The notes beneath the pieces were generated by a model that was given only the letters and a program-made list of their open reading frames with translations, made no database searches and was not told the DNA's origin. Below, in pieces: positions 11,829 through 24,425 of a stretch of 64,000 nucleotides of DNA (within the stretch, counting starts at the first letter, position 1; each line of letters begins with the position of its first letter). The translations under genes were made by a program, and so were the position numbers. Source of the DNA: Xestospongia muta (Eukaryota > Porifera > Demospongiae > Haplosclerida > Petrosiidae); NCBI GenBank assembly GCA_963693285.1, contig OY848920.1, positions 2,741,135 to 2,805,134 on the forward strand, written 5' to 3'.

Positions 11829-12269
11829 AGATTTATAATCCATCCATTTTTAAAGTAAATGTTTCTTAGCAAGTTTGCATTTGAACATATTAAACCTGAG
11901 AACATTGATGCTGCTATCAGTTGTATTAATGTTAATGAGTCCATTAGAATTGAAAACTTGCTTTATTTTAATAAATGTTATATAGAATGCTAGATAGTGG
12001 TCACGTGGTTGGTATGTATGTCATGACAGTTTGGGGAACAGATCATTGTTCTATATGCAAGATTAAACCTGCACTTAGGGTTTTTAGGGTAAATATCTTT
12101 ACGTGTATAACAAAATGTATTCCTTAATTTTAATATGCTTTTTCAATGCAAGCTATTTGAACAATGTTTTTTAATGTTATTTCTAATAGTTAATGTTAAG
12201 TAGCAGTAATATGCAATAACGGATGTGATAATTATATCTTCATATCATTTTTATTGCTATTTTATATAG

Positions 12270-12556
12270 ACATAACAATGAAACTTTCAATTACACCAAC
12301 TATTACTCCACTTGGTATGAGTGCTACAAATTATTAAATTATGTTGTTCATATGTTTATTTTAGGTTTGTGCATTACACTTAATCTCACTTATTCTGGAT
12401 GTTGTAAATGGTGGCTGTCACCTGAATGTTTCCATAATGGATGCTATTGTGATCAATGGTGTTACAAATGGAACAGATGTTGTAGAGATATAGCTGATAT
12501 TGGTTGTCATCCTATACCTTCTTCCTCTCTTACACTGACTTCAACTAATATGCTTG
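12270..12556 (+). CDS. Somatomedin-B array unit 4
   Basis: Linker exon 12270-12314 and SMB exon 12365-12556 are phase 1-1 with consensus splice sites. The SMB core is CYCDQWCYKWNRCC, with eight cysteines kept. It is the longest SMB exon of the set because of an extended Ser/Thr tail (PSSSLTLTSTN) before the donor. It lies between two decayed units (3 and 5), so it is one of the survivors in a birth-and-death exon array. Confidence 0.75.
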
Positions 12557-13344
12557 GTAAGATAAATCAGTAGTTCATGAATAACATCAATGTTTACTAA
12601 AATTAAATTAATAGAACATTGTACAACATGCTCAAGTTTAGCATCTAATTAATTATTTATAAGGTTTTGGTCGATTATTGCTATTATTATTATTTAATTT
12701 ATGATAAACATGCATACACAAGAGTGTGTCTAGAAAGGAAACACTGACTACTTCAAGTAGTGAAGAATACAAGACAATGTTAAAGCTACTGATTCTTTTA
12801 AAATGTTTACAATACAATATTAGTAACAGATATCATTTATCTATTATGTTATAAATGCCTGCCAGTTCAAAGATAATTATAATCTTTGAGTGTAATGGCC
12901 CTCACCTAATTTATTCTACCAAATTCCCTCATTGATATATACATGTGTTATAGAGTTCATGACATGAATGTTTTGAACTATGTATGTGTTTTAACTATAT
13001 GAAAATATTGAAAGCTACATTTAAGCTCTTATTTGCGATAGTCATAAACCATATCTAATTTTTTTTCAACTATGTCTTTTAATATAATTTTGACAAATGT
13101 CATTTAAACCTTGGTTAATAATAATTAATTAATATAAGACAATTTTGACAAAAAAGGACAGAAATTCAAATAAGTACAGTAATATGCATACAACTAAAAT
13201 ATAATAAATAATAAAATATAATTATAATAATAAGCAGTTTTGAACTAATTTCATAAATGGAAAATTTTAAAGCAACATATATATTCAAGTGACTGACTTC
13301 ACTTATAACATGATATACAAAAATGATTATGATTATACATTTAT

Positions 13345-13430
13345 ACTGTCACAAATGGAATGATTGTTGTAGTGATATAGCTAATATTAGTTGCTATCCA
13401 ATGCCTCCTCCAATTAATATACTAGAATGA
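13345..13430 (+). pseudogene. Decayed somatomedin-B array unit 5 (3' half only)
   Basis: The sequence corresponds to the second half of an SMB exon (CHKWNDCCSDIANISC). It is nearly identical to unit 1 over 9465-9540 and its downstream intron. It has no acceptor or first half, and the donor AGTAAG is replaced by AGAATG, giving a stop. It cannot act as an exon. Confidence 0.7.
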
Positions 13431-14337
13431 TAAATCTATAGTTTATACAATGCAGCAGTAATCACTAGAAAATGAAATACAATAGGCACAAGAAGAATAT
13501 GTACAATAATTTTAGAATCTAATTAATTATTTATAGTGGTTTGGCAATTATTATTATTATAAGCATACCTACACAAGCAAATTATATGTGACTAAAAAAG
13601 AGAAGCACTGACCACTTTATCATGTGGAAAATGTGCACAAAAACTTCAGAACATCTCTTGATTGTTGTAACTCATAGTGTAAGTAATATTACTTTAATAA
13701 TTGTAATTTACTACATGTTTTTCTCTATGTTATGATAGTGTTATATGTTGTTGTGCTATTAGTCTTATGTTGGTCCTTTATAGCAACTTAACATTAATAA
13801 GTCTTAATGAGTAGCTTTAACCATTATCAGGATATACACCATCATAGTTCTAGGGCTAAGAAAAGTCATTATTAGTCATATGCACGAGTAGAAGTTTCAT
13901 TTAATTTGTCACTTTGATTGTTACATACAAAAATAAAAATTAAAAAAAAAACAATTATAAGGCTATCTGCCATGCTGAATGATCAGGCAAAAAATGAGCA
14001 TAAATTATTGTATTTCTTATTTCAAATACAAATGCACTATATTATACAGGTATAAATTTCACCTGAACCACAAAAACTAAAAAATACTGATCTCCCAACT
14101 ATTGTATAAAATAAAAATCTATTTTTTTAATTTTAATGTCCCTTTCCATTGATTTTTTATCTGAACAATATTTCTTTATGATAATCTTTAACATCATACG
14201 TTCTATCAGTCACATTGCAATCTAGTCAATAAGTCTGATTTAGAAGTTTTTGCTAACAGTACTTCTATATTAATAATATGTTATTACTGATGTGATAATT
14301 ATCACATTAATATCATTTTATTACTATTCTTATATAG

Positions 14338-14710
14338 ACACGACAATCAAACCTTCGACTACACCAATTGTTTCTACTCCAATCAAACTTTCAACTACAC
14401 CAATTGTTGCTACTCTTATAGACACGACAATCACACATTCAACTACCACAATCGTTTCTACTCCAATAGACACGACAATCAAACCTTCAATTACACCTAT
14501 TGTTGATTCCTTAGGTAAATAAGTACTATAAAGTAAATCAATTTGTTCATAAGTTTATTTTAGGTTCATGTCTGGCACTCAATCTTGATTATCTTGGATG
14601 TTGTGATTGGTCCATTTCAAATAATTGTATTAATAAAGACTGCAGTTGTGATAAATACTGTTACAAATGGAATGATTGTTGTACTGATATAGCTAATATT
14701 AGTTGCTATA
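14338..14710 (+). CDS. Somatomedin-B array unit 6 with expanded Thr-rich linker
   Basis: Linker exon 14338-14514 contains about four tandem copies of a ~15-residue Thr/Pro/Val motif (DTTIKPSTTPIV type), likely a heavily O-glycosylated stalk. SMB exon 14564-14710 has the core CDKYCYKWNDCC and lacks the Ser/Thr tail seen in units 1, 2 and 4. Both are phase 1-1. About 290 bp of intron upstream (14045-14337) matches the upstream intron of unit 1 (8980-9273), so these two units are the closest relatives. Confidence 0.75.
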
Positions 14711-15299
14711 GTAAGACAAATCTATAGTTCATACAATGTATCAGTATTCTTATTATTTCAGTATTGAATTTTCGTTATTATATGTTATTTTATTTTTTTA
14801 TTATATTTAATTATTATCTTCACTATAGTCTTGAATATAATCTGCAATTCTTTTGACAATTGATTGCTGTTCTAGTTTCATAACTATTTGATAATGTTTT
14901 ATTTGTTTTAATTTAAGTAAATAATGTATGTTCTTTTTTAATTTTTTTGAAACAAGAAATATTATAGATAAGTGGTGCTGTCTTTTAACAGCAAAATTAT
15001 TGCAGTTATATAATTGTTTTTTATTATAGTATTTGTTAGACTTCTTTTTTTTAAATGCTGCTTTGATACAAAATCACTGCAATAGCACAGTTAAATCAAG
15101 AATAGGATGTTATAATGACGAACAGTTGGAATTATTTAAGCTTTAAATATTACTCTGTGTATTGTATTAAGATTTAATGTTAACAAAAGATAAAATTATC
15201 AGGGCAAACTATTTACAAATTGAAAACTAGAGAAAAAAAAGAAAGTGAGTCATAAAATAGTACAATATAAATATTATAATGATTGTGTTCATAGTTAAG

Positions 15300-16114
15300 A
15301 ACTCCAAGAAATAGTCGCATCTTTGTCCCTGCAATTAAATGACAGTAGCAAAGAGATTGACAGATTAAAGGAAGTATTAGCAGGTAAAGTTTTTTTTGTT
15401 TTTACATGTTGTGTAGTTAATTCTTTTCTAAAAATCAAAAGCCCTTAAAGTAATTTTCTCAAATCAAGAGCTTAATGCTCAAATTGTGACCAACAATGAA
15501 TCTATAAATGAAGACATAAGTATGACAGTATTATGCAAATTTAATCACATTTATTTCTTCTCATGCAAAATCTACTACTACATCAGAGTTGAATAGTCAA
15601 TCACGAAGTGATAAAGAATCAGATCAGGTGCAGTCAAAAAACCATCTAAGTATGTAGATCATAAGCTTGTTTGAATTTTAGTTACAGATCCTTTCCTAAA
15701 GTTTGGTTGAATAAATTCATGCCCTATACTTTTGTTGTCAATAGATTGCACATAGTTATTATGCTGTAATTTTAATATAATGTTCAAATTTGAGGTAGAA
15801 ATAATTGACACTTGCTATATACAGTTTTTTAAATTAATACTATTAATTTTCTTAATTAAATTGGGACATCTATCATATAATGTTACAAATATAAGAGCAT
15901 AAGTAATAAAATAAATAGGAAATAGTTCAAAGAAATTGCTGTGTATATAAATATTATACTTTTTGGTCTGATAATTATAGGTGATTTTGAAAGTGTTGAA
16001 TGGAGAGGTGATAGTGTCAGTCTTACATCACCTACACCTGAACAGTGTGAAGAAGTAATGGATCAAATACTTAGAAAAGATGAAGAAGGAATAAAGTGGT
16101 GGATTCGTCTTTAA
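15300..16114 (+). CDS. Coiled-coil 3' exons, probable C-terminus of the subtilase-SMB gene
   Basis: Exons 15300-15383, 15442-15519, 15587-15649 and 15981-16114 are joined by GT/AG introns, again all phase 1. They encode a short amphipathic coiled coil (heptad-like SLQLNDSSKEIDRLKEVL), a polar stretch and an acidic end reading KWWIRL before TAA at 16112-16114. Together with the upstream exons, the 15-exon model totals 2574 nt, an exact multiple of three with no internal stop. No transmembrane segment is visible. The first acceptor (TTAAG at 15295-15299) is weak, and these exons could belong to a separate gene whose 5' end I cannot see. Confidence 0.5.
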
Positions 16115-16380
16115 ATGGTATGTAGTAGTCATACATACATATATATTTCATGTTTGCAATGCAATATATAGTACTGTACATGTGAAGACCTGTACATTGT
16201 AAAGGAACATTCACATATATATCCATCATCACAATTGGTAGAATACAGATTCATATGCATTCCAGTTAGGCTGTAACTCTAGCTCAATATAAATATTTAC
16301 ACAAAGATCTTCTCAGGGCTGGAACACAGCCCAGTAGTCCCTCATATCACCTGACTAGTCATTACGGACAAAAAGCAATG
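16115..16380. repeat. Dispersed repeat shared with 55215-55415
   Basis: The sequence from 16121 (GTCATACATACATATATAT) to about 16370 (CAGTAGTCCCTCAT block) aligns with 55220-55415. It lies directly after the stop codon at 16114, so it would form the 3' untranslated region or flank. Confidence 0.6.
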
Positions 16381-16602
16381 TTGAATCAATTTTTCCAATG
16401 GTGCAAAAAATTAGTTAATACCAGAGATTCCTTTTAATTTTTCTATTTGTATATTACACTGTGAGTGAAAGCCACATATATAGACATTATGTACCATAAT
16501 TTTTAATAATTCTGTCATTGTTGGTTGGTCATCCAGGATCTGGTCCATTAAAGTGTAAAAGACATCACCCTTAGCTATTTTTGTAAATAGATAAGTAGTA
16601 AA

Positions 16603-16664
16603 ACTCTAAAGATATCTGAAAAAATGATTTAGTACTCTAAAGATATCTGAAAAAATGATTTAGT
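16603..16664. repeat. 31-bp direct tandem duplication
   Basis: Two identical adjacent 31-base units beginning ACTCTAAAGATATC. Confidence 0.9.
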
Positions 16665-17269
16665 ACTTAGTAGCCTGTTTCAAAATTCTATCACATTGTT
16701 CAGTTTCAATTGTTATGATGATCAGTGTATTCATAATACATCACATTACAAGGCTTAATATATTTATGTCAGAACGTGCATCATACTTTATTTGAAAATA
16801 ATTCACGGAACCTCATGTGCCTTTCCAGGATCTTAGCAAGCAAATTTAAAGTAATCAAGCCAGGATGAAGATTCGCCTTGACGAGTGGGCACGGTGGGAC
16901 TATTTGTAATAAAAATTCAATGCATTATTAACTAATACAACAAATTCAGAATAACACTGTATAAGAATTGATTATATTAACAGGGAAATTGGCTTCTGAG
17001 AAATTTTTGAATAAATTTGGTGTTCAGACCTAGGATTACTAATAATAAAAAATGTTAGCAACAACTTGAACAGGTTTAGTTTGTCATCATCTTTTATTGG
17101 ACATATTCAAACAGGTTTGAAATGTGGTGGCTCTCAAATAAGACTTGATACAATTTAATGTTGAAAAACACTTATATATCATATCTGACTAAATATCAAC
17201 TTTCCAGACATACGTGGGCAGCTAGGTTGTTGAGACAGCACCTGCTAGGTATAAATTTTTACATATTTT

Positions 17270-20200
17270 GAATATGTTTTGTTTTTTTCTCTATGCATCT
17301 CAAAGTTCATATTTGTCATTATACTAGAATACATTCAAATGCTAACAGCTAGCAAGACCTTTTTTGTGATTCTAATGATTATATGTATCATGTTTCATTA
17401 CACAACTACATAAAATAACATGAGCATGTATAAGAAGATACATCCATTAGTCTATATGCATAATGTTTTGTTTCACTATTCCACTCCATCAGGTTATATA
17501 GCAACTGTCTTCTATATGCTAATTTAATTATTAAGCTATAAGTAAAGCTTAAATTGAGATTGATATCTTAACATTAAATGACTTGTTTATGCTGATAGTT
17601 CACCTATAATTATTGTATTACATGTTGTCATAAGTCATGAGACTAATAATCATGCACCATAGACAATGTCAATGAATATGAAATGAAATATATTATGATG
17701 AACAAAGTAGAATCTGTTTAATTTGGACACCTACTGTTACTATGAATATATGTTATAATGGGACAACCATATGCAATCTCTATGATATGACTTAAACTTT
17801 AAACACAATTGACTTAAACAAGAAACAAGATTATAATTGAAAAAGTATCCTTAATCCTTTTCAAGATACTGACTTCACAATGAAACATTGACTAGAGCTA
17901 TTCAGATTATATAATTTCAGAGCTTTCTGTAGCTTTGTCAAGCACCTTTAATGAAACTACTATACAAATCAGGTACTCTTCTGTTTCTTCGCTATACGGA
18001 ATATATTTTATTCTGAGTATATTGTAGGAATACACAATTTTACTTAGAACCAAAATCTATCTACTTTGTTTATCACAATGCATTATATATGCAGGTGTCC
18101 ATATGTTGTACATATTTATTTACTAATCACAATCTCTATAATTCATTTAAAAGTTAGTCTTATTCTATAATGATTATAATTATCTTCTATATACACAAGC
18201 AGTTTATAAAAATATAAAAAATGCCGCAAGCTCAGACCCTATGTGGTAGTAAAAAGGTTGTTGCCTACTCAAATAATGTTGGCATAACTTTGGCTGGCAA
18301 CAATATTACTAATTAGTGGCAATATTGTCTATGCTCTATTTAGCCAATACAGTCTTTATTGCTTGTCAAACTTCTTTTCAAAAATGATTCTTAAATTTTG
18401 TGTCAAACATCAAATGACATGAATAGTTGTAGTTTATGTATAATGTGTTTGTTGCCTTTAACATATGTAAACTCTTAAGCTTGTTTGTGTCTAATTAGCA
18501 TTATTATACATCAATGTCTCCAATACTTTAAATTGATAAAGTTAAGAGAAAGAGCAATATTACCATTGAAGAACAAATTTGGTTTATAAATGAACTAAGC
18601 ATGTACTTTTTTAAAGATAAAATTGTTAATCAAAGGTCAATTAATTGTTAATCAAAGGTCAATTAATGAAAATATCCAAAACTCTAACATTAACAGTGTA
18701 CAATATCTACATTAGTAGGATATTGGACAGTAGCTTACATATAATATGATATCCATTATTTAGAACATTACACTATGAAGACATTCAATACCAGGTTATA
18801 TTCAATATTATATCTGTTATGTAGAACATTGTGATTCTCACACAGTATAATACTCAGAAAAGTATTATATAAACATTGAGATATACTCAGAATACAATAA
18901 TATTCTGTATAGCAAAAGAATAGAACAAAGTGATTTGTATAGTGATTTCATTAAAGGTGCTTGATAAAGCTACAGAAAAATTTGAAATGATATAAATTTT
19001 GTAGCTCTAGTCAATGTTTCATCATGAATTCATTGTCTCGAAAAACAATTAAAGATGATTTTTCAAGTGAAACCTTGTTTAAGTCACTTGTGTTTAACAT
19101 TCAAGTCATATGCTGTAGATTGGTTATCTCATTATAACAACATATTTATAGAAAAAGTAAGTGTTAATAGTTATATTATACTTTTCATTAAGTACTTGTA
19201 GTCATAGTCATAATGTATTTAATTATAATATTCATTGTCATTGCAGGTGTCCATATTCTGTACATATTAATTATTTACTAGTCACAAGTTCCATAATCCA
19301 CTAACAAGTTAGTTTTATACTGTAACAATTATAATTGTCTTTATATACACTGCACGTACATATGTTAGTTATTAGACAGAATAGTGTAAAAACATAGTTT
19401 GATAAGAATAAAGGTGTATGAGTACATGACTGCAATGTAATGCCATTGTAACTACTAATATTCATATTCAATATTGGTATTACTATTTTAATATGACAAG
19501 ATGTTCCTCGTGCCTGTACCATTACTATCAAAAAACTAACTCTACAAAAGTATTGCTCTCCACCATAGATTGGAATGATCATTTCTCATGTGTCCGCTGT
19601 GATGTCAGTAAATGAGAAAAGGATGCTAGAGCACTTTTTATATAGTTAAAATCAGAGTAATACTAATGTTATAGTGTACATACCATTAATAGAGATACAA
19701 TAAATACTTGACATTAAATACTTACTAAATACGAAATACTTAACATTAAATACTGGAATGCATGAAAATCAATAACCACACATAATTATATGCTCACAAT
19801 ATATTGGTGTATCTATACAGTTTAGCTACTGTCAGGTTTTGTTTATCATAATGTATTTAATTATATATTCATGATCACTCCAGGTGTCCATATTTTGCAC
19901 ATATCAATTGTTTACTAATCAAAAGTTCTATAATCTACTAACAAGTTAGTTTTATACTATAACAATTATAATTGTCTTATTTGTATTAGCAGTTCCCTAA
20001 AATATTAAGGTGTCACAAGCTAGACCTTAATCTGATATACAATTATAACAAAATATTCATGGTAACAGTAGGTATCAAAACTAAACAGGTTTTACTTCGT
20101 TTATTATAATATAGTTTATTTTATATTTATTGCATGATAACAATAATTATAGGTGAACTGACAGCATAAACAAATTATTTAAAGATAACAAATCAATCCA

Positions 20201-20480
20201 AATTTAAGCTTTAATTATATCTTAATTGACTTAGCATATAGAAGGCAGTTACTATATAACATGAGGGAGTGGAACAATGAAATAAAACATTATGTAAACA
20301 GAGTATAATGGTCTGTCTTCTTATACATGTACAGGGATATGTACATGTGTAATAAAACATATGATATATATATTGATTTGGATCACAGAAACGGTCTTGT
20401 TAGCTGTTAGCTTTTGAATGTACATGTTCACTCTAATATAATGACAAATATGAACTCTCAGATGCATAGAGAAAGAAAAG
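17270..20480. repeat. Nested inverted repeats with dispersed-repeat copies
   Basis: Outer arms at about 17270-17625 and 20140-20480 are reverse complements of each other. Inner arms at about 17650-17990 and 18935-19200 are likewise inverted. Between them lie three direct copies of a family starting GGTGTCCATATT (18096, 19247, 19883). The family recurs at 22430 and 46979. No gene was found in 16115-20950. A 23-bp tandem duplication sits at 18622-18667. Confidence 0.65.
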
Positions 20481-20957
20481 AAAACATTATTGAAGCATAG
20501 AAAAATCTATATGAATAAATAATTTGTCCAATAATAAATCAACTAGTTATGTTAGTATTTTTATAATACTAATATATTAAATTTACAATGAATATATAAC
20601 ACACTATCTTCACCTCATACTGATATGATTTAGTTTCATATTCAAATAGTATGGTGTTTCTTTATCATCAATCATAACACATCAAAAAGGAAACTGAATG
20701 ACATTAAAGCTAAAAATTATGAAAAATGACTAATTGCAATAACTTTCTAATCAATGCATTATTGACTAAGAATTATAAGAAATATATACAATTAAATATA
20801 ACGAACTTTATTTATATTTATGAAGAATCTTGTAGCCTGTGTACTACACTCTTCGAATTATTTTACAATAAATTATGTTCTTGTTGTCATCGCCAAGCAT
20901 AAAACAGTCAAGTAACCTGTGGAAGATTGAGCGGCCATCTTTTCCGGTACAATTACT

Positions 20958-20968
20958 ATGTATATATA
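20958..20968 (+). promoter_or_regulatory. Putative TATA box of the gasdermin-like gene
   Basis: GTATATATAG lies about 45 to 65 bases upstream of the two candidate ATGs (21007 and 21025). Confidence 0.4.
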
Positions 20969-21024
20969 GTGTTACGGTCCTGTACGGTAGAGTGATCATC
21001 TCTTTCATGCACAAAGTGTTTATT

Positions 21025-21987
21025 ATGGCATCGCAAGTGATCTACGAGAAAGCAGTGCGACACCATCTTCCTTCGGCATTTGTTACTTCTCTTGAACGAA
21101 CTGATGAGTTTGTTATTGGAGCTGTGTTAGTTCGACATCACAAACATCACTGGTATCACGACAATTCCTTGGACTTTACATCAATACCACTACAATGTCT
21201 TTTGTCTAAATCAGAACAACAAGGCTTCTCTTTTCAAACTAAGAGTGCAGGCGAAACAGAATGTAAAGAAAGGTCCCTTAACATCACTTTTGGACTTAAT
21301 AGAGATGTAAGTAATAATTTAAAAAAAAGTAGATTATCTTTTTTATGAAGGTGAAAGCTGCTATTATGAGTGTGGGTGGTAAAATGGGAAGTCATATGAA
21401 TGATAGTGCCACTATATTATTTGATTTTGGTAACATTACTCATACAATAAGTAACATGTATGAAGTTCTTAGGACAAAACAATATAGAGTAGATTTAGTA
21501 CATCCTGTTGTTCAAGATGCTGTCGAGAAAGGAACAACATTTTTCATCATTACATCTCTTTACACTGCAAGCAATGTGGAAATAACTGTATGTTAATAGA
21601 ACTTATGTCATTTATATTATTATAATATAATATCCTATAGCTTAAGAAAAATCCTGGTTTAGATACTGATGATAGTGTTAAGGAAAGTGGAAACGCTCCT
21701 GTAGGATCTGTAAAAGGAGAGGATGTTCATGCTAAATTCAAAATTGATGATGAACCCAAGTATACAATTGGTATTACCTGCACAAGTTTCTATATTTATT
21801 ACTGTACTGTTATGTGTCCTTAGTAACAAAACGAGATTCGTCTACTAATATTGGTTTTCGTATTATGAAGGTGGACATTGGTCGGAATGGAGAGTTAATT
21901 CCCCAATATAAAAGTGGTTATGAGCACCACAAAAAGGTATATATACCAATTTGTTTATTATTACAGACGATATATATACTTGGCTAG
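21025..21987 (+). CDS. Gasdermin-like pore-forming protein (N-terminal domain only)
   Basis: Exons 21025-21306, 21351-21587, 21641-21770 and 21824-21987 splice in frame. The first intron is only 44 nt. The product is about 270 aa. Features recalling the gasdermin pore-forming domain, in order: a short N-terminal amphipathic helix, a basic/aromatic stretch (HHKHHWYH) before FTSIPLQ, a long beta-rich middle with alternating small/polar residues, a HPVVQDAVEKG helix leading to the hydrophobic strand FFIITSLY, and a final FRIMKVDIGRNGELIPQY strand followed by a GYEH segment. In the family this domain binds acidic lipids and assembles membrane pores after release from a C-terminal repressor. No repressor domain follows: the frame ends in a short hydrophobic tail (PICLLLQTIYILG). 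An in-frame ATG at 21007 is an alternative start. The assignment is by fold-order resemblance, not an alignment. Confidence 0.65.
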
Positions 21988-22374
21988 ATACATTATCCAT
22001 ATGGAGATGTATTTGCAATGGAAAATGCTATGTTTAGGTCTTAAACTCAACCTCAAACTGAAGATGTTGCACATGCTGTTCCCAAAACTAACTAATCTGA
22101 GTCATCTAAAAAGTGCACCTTTTTATTTACAATAACTATCAGACAGCTATTTCACTGTAAAAATTAATTAGTTGATTTAAGTTATACTTGGTTATACAAG
22201 TTGCATATATAAAATGAACTAAAGTGTTAACCTCGCTGCGGTGCCCGTGTAGATCTATACACGGCGAGTTAAAGCAGTTCAAAGCCAAAAACATTCCACT
22301 ATAGGTATATAGTTCAAGAGACCAACATTTTGGATATAATATTATTACATATAAAACAATTTTAATTAGAATCA
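21988..22374. other. 3' flank of the gasdermin-like gene
   Basis: An open stretch at 21990-22135 has no domain I recognise and could be a decayed former C-terminal exon or 3' untranslated sequence. The remainder shows nothing else, apart from a CpG-containing short block near 22230-22265. Confidence 0.4.
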
Positions 22375-24425
22375 CAGTCTATCTACTTTGTTTATTATAA
22401 TATATTTAATTATATATTCATTGTCACTGCAGGTGTCCATATTTTGTACATATTAAGTATTTACTAGTCACAGGTTAAATAATCCGCTAAAAAGTTAGTT
22501 TTATACTATAACAGTTATAATTGTCTTATATTTATTAGCAGTCCATTAAAATAATAAAATGCTACAAGCTCAGACCTCAGTCTGGTAGTAAAATGACTGT
22601 TGCCTACTAAAGTAATGATTGGCATAAGTGTAGCTGGTAACAATTTATTACTTATTTAACAGCAACATTCTCTTTGTTCTATCGAGACAATAAAGCTCTT
22701 ATTTTGTTGAAAAGATGATTCTTGATTTTAGGTCAAAACCAAATGACATAACTTTTATAGACTTATTGTATAAACAAGTAACAATAGATAATCGATAACA
22801 TTATTAATGTTTGTATTCTTTATAATTATAAATTTTATTTTGAAGGATGGAAGTACTTCCTTGCATATTGCTACTTCAAAAGGCTATACAAAGACAGTTT
22901 CTATTCATAGCAAATGTTGATGCTCAAAACCTTGTAAGTGTAATAAGTCATTTTTAGCTTTCCAAATTAAACTAGGAACAACTAAATGATAATGTCACCT
23001 TCTTGTGCCTTATGTATAATTTTATAGCAAAATTGGTTTGACAATCATCAACAAATGAATTAAAATTGTCATGTGAAATTAGAAACATATTCATACATTT
23101 GCCGTTATAAAACATCAGGAATACATCAATCAATTAAATTCAACGAGTAAAGATTATTACATGAACCTGTTGGTACTACATTTTGTTTATTAAGCTCTTT
23201 ACTGAATACATTGTAAGCACTAGTTACAGTCTAAGTCTGTTATGTGCTTAATTCAATGTGGTTATATCTGTATACAAAATGCATGTAGCAAAATTTTGTT
23301 GATTCAGACTGATATTATAACATAATACCGTTAATATAAATGGCTTTATAATAACTGCAGTCTTGGTCCAACATCTTTTAACAATAACAATAAGAAAAAA
23401 TCATTATTCTGACACTATAGCTAGTTAAGTGAACAGTCATTTTGTTCTTTTTTGTCAACAGCTAAACCAATTCATATTACTATTCTCTAGTCTTCTCCCA
23501 TTTATTATAATTAATATATACACTCTTTCCTGTTCACCTCAATTGCAACAAAATATAAGACTTTCACAAATAAACTCAGCATGGGACATGTAATATAACA
23601 TGTAATACAAGGTTTTCAGCTAATAATGATAATGTCATAGTAGTGTAACAAAACTTTTGTTTCAAAATATTTCATAGCAATCACTAAAATTTAGTCCATT
23701 GATATTACCACTATCTCACAATAAACAGATGATCCTCTGATGATATAGTATCCTGATACAGTTGAAGCATTCATTCCAATGATTTCAGAACAATTATATT
23801 TTTACTAAAGTAATGTATACATATATTGTTACTTATCCAATTCATACTAAAGCATGATCATTTAAATTATCATAATGATATTTTTTATATAGTATAAACA
23901 AAAGAATTATAATCTGATTCCTTGTATTGCATAGCCAATAAAAGAAATATGGCTATTCACAGTTTTTTATCACCATTATATTAATAAACCAAATGCTTAC
24001 TTTATTATGATTGAATTCACACTTTTTTCTCTTAAATTATTGTCTTTTTTGTTAGATGCTTAAGATTATAGAAATATAGCTGTTTAAAGTGTCTTCTTAT
24101 TAGAAACAAACTAAAATCGAAGGTTAATAAAGTCCTAGAAGTGACTATCTACCCCGTATAGTTTTCTCCTTTTATTCATTCAAGATTAGCCTATTTAAAT
24201 TATTCATAGTGAAAAGATAAACAGTTCACGATATTTAATTTTTGCATAAAAAAGTTTACAAGCAAAATCAGATGATTCAAAGTAAGTTTATTTGAAGTTA
24301 TATAATTTATATCTCATGCAAATTTACTGCTAGAGAAAGCGATTCATAACTAATTTGAAGACAACTAATTAATTATAATAATAATTATAGAACTTTGTTT
24401 TGTCCAATTTAGGTCTTCTCAGTAA
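22375..24425. repeat. Segmental duplication copy C (pairs with 46920-49090)
   Basis: About 2.05 kb is collinear with 46920-49090, differing by scattered substitutions and small indels. It starts with the GGTGTCCATATT dispersed family, includes the ankyrin exon region (22846) and ends with the GAACTTTGTTTTGTCC block that is also at position 25 and at 49075. Confidence 0.8.
22846..22933 (+). pseudogene. Broken ankyrin-repeat exon
   Basis: Homologous to the intact exon at 47510-47608. It keeps the acceptor (TTTGAAG), the DGSTSLHIATSKGYTK start and the donor. An 11-base loss in the middle shifts the frame to TGA, so the ankyrin repeat is destroyed. Confidence 0.75.

Noticed and set aside
21937..21966. 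A GT...AG intron of 30 nt in the gasdermin-like gene
   Set aside because: Too short to splice and a multiple of three, so I read through it; the stop at 21985-21987 is the same either way.
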